A stretch of 64,000 nt of DNA from Rotaria sordida (lineage: Eukaryota; Rotifera; Eurotatoria; Philodinida; Philodinidae): contig CAJNOL010001210.1 of NCBI GenBank assembly GCA_905250125.1, positions 1-64,000 on the forward strand, read 5' to 3'. The translations under genes and the position numbers were made by a program. Positions 62,660 to 64,000 of this stretch are shown in pieces. Below the pieces are notes generated by a model. That model did no database searches and was not told where the DNA came from. It saw only the letters and a list, made by a program, of their open reading frames with translations. The first letter of the stretch is position 1; each line of letters opens with the position of its first letter.

Positions 62660-64000
62660 ATGAACAACACAATGTTAGAAAGACCAATAATAAAAACTGA
62701 ATTACCTGGTCCTAAAGCAAAACAAATAATTGACGAAGATACAAAATATGTAACGCCATCGTTTATTCGTTATCCATACAAACTTGCTATTGAAAAAGCT
62801 TACGGTGTTTGGATTGAAGATACTGATGGTAATGTATTTATGGATTGTAATTCAGGCTTTGCTGTTTGTTCAACTGGTCATTGTCATCCTGAAATTGTTG
62901 AAGCAATTACAAAACAAGCTCAAACATTGATTCATATGTGTGGAACAACTTATTATTATCATCATATGCCCGATTTAGCCAAGAAACTAGATGAATTAGT
63001 TCCAATCAAAGCACCAACACGAACCTATTTTGCTACATCGGGTGCTGAAGCAGTCGAAGCAGCATTAAAACTTGCTATGTATTATACAAAACGACAAAGA
63101 TTTATTTCATTTGTAGGTTCATTCCATGGACGAAGTCTTGCTACACTTTCATTAACAGCATCGAAAAAAATTCATCAAGTTGGTTATATGCGTCGTTTAT
63201 TAGATGTTGTTCATGTACCTTATCCAAAAAAGCTTCATTCACCATTCGGAAATCTAACCGATGATGAAAGTGTATCTCAAGCAACAATAAATTGGATTGA
63301 AAATTTTATTTTTAAAACAACAACACCACCAGAAGATATTGCTGCAATTGTTGTTGAACCTATACAAGGTGAAGGTGGCTATTTTCCATCACCAGCTAGT
63401 TTTTTGCCAGAACTTCGACGTATATGTAACGAAAATGGTATACTTTTAATTGTTGATGAAGTTCATAGTGGAATGGGACGAACAGGAAAAATGTTTGCTA
63501 CTGAATATTATAATGTTGAACCGGATATTATCTGTTTATCGAAAGGTATTGGTTCAGGTTTACCAATTGGTGTTTGTGTTGCTCGTGCAGATATTATGAA
63601 TTGGCCACGAGGATCACATGCATCAACATTTAGTGGAAATCCAGTTTGTATTGCATCGGCATTAAAGACTATTGAATTATTAGAAAATGGTTTAGTAGAA
63701 AATGCACGGATTATTGGAAATTATTTAAAAGATGAATTAGTTAAATTGCTCGATAAATATGAATGTATTGGAGATGTTCGAGGTCTTGGTTTAATGATTG
63801 GAGTAGAAATTGTTGAATCAAAACAAACAATGAAACATGCACCTGAAAAACGTGATAAAATCGAACTTGAATGTTATAAACGAGGTTTACTTATATTTGG
63901 TGGTGGTGGCATCAGTGTTATTCGATTTGCACCACCATTAATATTTACAAAAGAAAATGTTAATGTTGCTGTGGAAATTTTTGATGAAGCGGTAAAGGCT
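62660..64000 (+). CDS. class-III PLP aminotransferase, prokaryotic type (partial, runs off right edge)
   Basis: 447 codons without a break or intron, reaching the window end near the expected C-terminus (family about 430-460 residues). Class-III enzymes move an omega-amino group (GABA, ornithine, acetylornithine) to a keto acid using pyridoxal phosphate. Visible landmarks: GVWIEDTDGNVFMD, FATSGAEAVEAALKLA, GSFHGRSLATLSLTASK, EPIQGEGGYFPSP, the cofactor Asp266 in LLIVDEVHSGMGRTGKMF, and the Schiff-base Lys295 in ICLSKGIGSGLPIG. HASTFSGNPVCIASA and GDVRGLGLMIGVE follow. The wording is closest to archaeal/bacterial GabT/ArgD-like or broad-specificity racemase-type proteins, not to animal ABAT or OAT. 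Most other genes here have introns every few hundred bases, so horizontal acquisition is likely, followed by host codon use and a eukaryotic TATA box. Substrate undetermined. A second ATG lies at 62672. Confidence 0.92.
   Translation, partial: MNNTMLERPIIKTELPGPKAKQIIDEDTKYVTPSFIRYPYKLAIEKAYGVWIEDTDGNVFMDCNSGFAVCSTGHCHPEIVEAITKQAQTLIHMCGTTYYYHHMPDLAKKLDELVPIKAPTRTYFATSGAEAVEAALKLAMYYTKRQRFISFVGSFHGRSLATLSLTASKKIHQVGYMRRLLDVVHVPYPKKLHSPFGNLTDDESVSQATINWIENFIFKTTTPPEDIAAIVVEPIQGEGGYFPSPASFLPELRRICNENGILLIVDEVHSGMGRTGKMFATEYYNVEPDIICLSKGIGSGLPIGVCVARADIMNWPRGSHASTFSGNPVCIASALKTIELLENGLVENARIIGNYLKDELVKLLDKYECIGDVRGLGLMIGVEIVESKQTMKHAPEKRDKIELECYKRGLLIFGGGGISVIRFAPPLIFTKENVNVAVEIFDEAVKA

Noticed and set aside
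1..64000. CRISPR arrays, rRNA genes, intact tRNAs.
   Set aside because: No regularly spaced repeats with unique spacers and no rRNA-like or well-folded tRNA sequence was seen on either strand by eye.

Overview
The window comes from a small-intron, strongly A+T-rich animal genome. The genes include a Toll-type leucine-rich-repeat receptor, two neuropeptide precursors, a SUN-domain nuclear-envelope protein, an exostosin glycosyltransferase, a KDM2-type chromatin regulator, 14-3-3 epsilon and two major vault proteins. Most introns are 50-80 nt with GTAAG/TTTAG ends. Small introns, probable spliced-leader acceptors next to start codons and an intronless prokaryote-like metabolic gene fit a bdelloid rotifer best. 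That assignment is inference; no rRNA or mitochondrial marker is present.

Layout. 1-2.3 kb: little beyond a possible terminal exon of a gene entering from the left. 2.3-10.3 kb: two full-length major vault protein (MVP) genes arranged tail to tail. 12.4-16.8 kb: a SUN-domain gene (- strand) with a fold-back element in one intron. 17.0-18.4 kb: an exostosin-type GT47 enzyme (- strand). 18.85-32.1 kb: one KDM2-type histone demethylase gene (+), reconstructed here from 13 phase-compatible exons. Three introns of about 2.7, 3.3 and 3.6 kb are expanded, two of them by miniature transposons. It carries JmjC, CXXC and PHD domains but no F-box or LRRs. 33.1-33.4 kb: a small Gln/Cys-rich orphan (-). 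38.5-39.7 kb: a neuropeptide precursor with -FW peptides (+) and a single-pass membrane orphan (-). 45.3-48.9 kb: an amidated KFASGL-amide precursor, a proline-rich repeat protein and 14-3-3 epsilon, all +. 54.9-58.3 kb: a Toll/Tollo-like ectodomain receptor with no TIR domain (+). 62.66 kb to the right edge: an intronless class-III aminotransferase of prokaryotic type (+), with its own TATA box.

The spaces between genes are A/T-rich and simple-sequence-rich. They hold several non-autonomous DNA transposons: two large palindromes (one with clear Tc1/mariner-type TA duplications and CAGGG ends), two hAT-like elements with 8-bp target duplications, and several older fold-back repeats. No CRISPR array, rRNA gene or intact tRNA gene was seen.

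The genes do not form one pathway. The most unusual content is the two neuropeptide precursors, the TIR-less Toll-like receptor, the KDM2 protein without F-box, the inverted MVP pair with discordant introns, and the apparently transferred aminotransferase.
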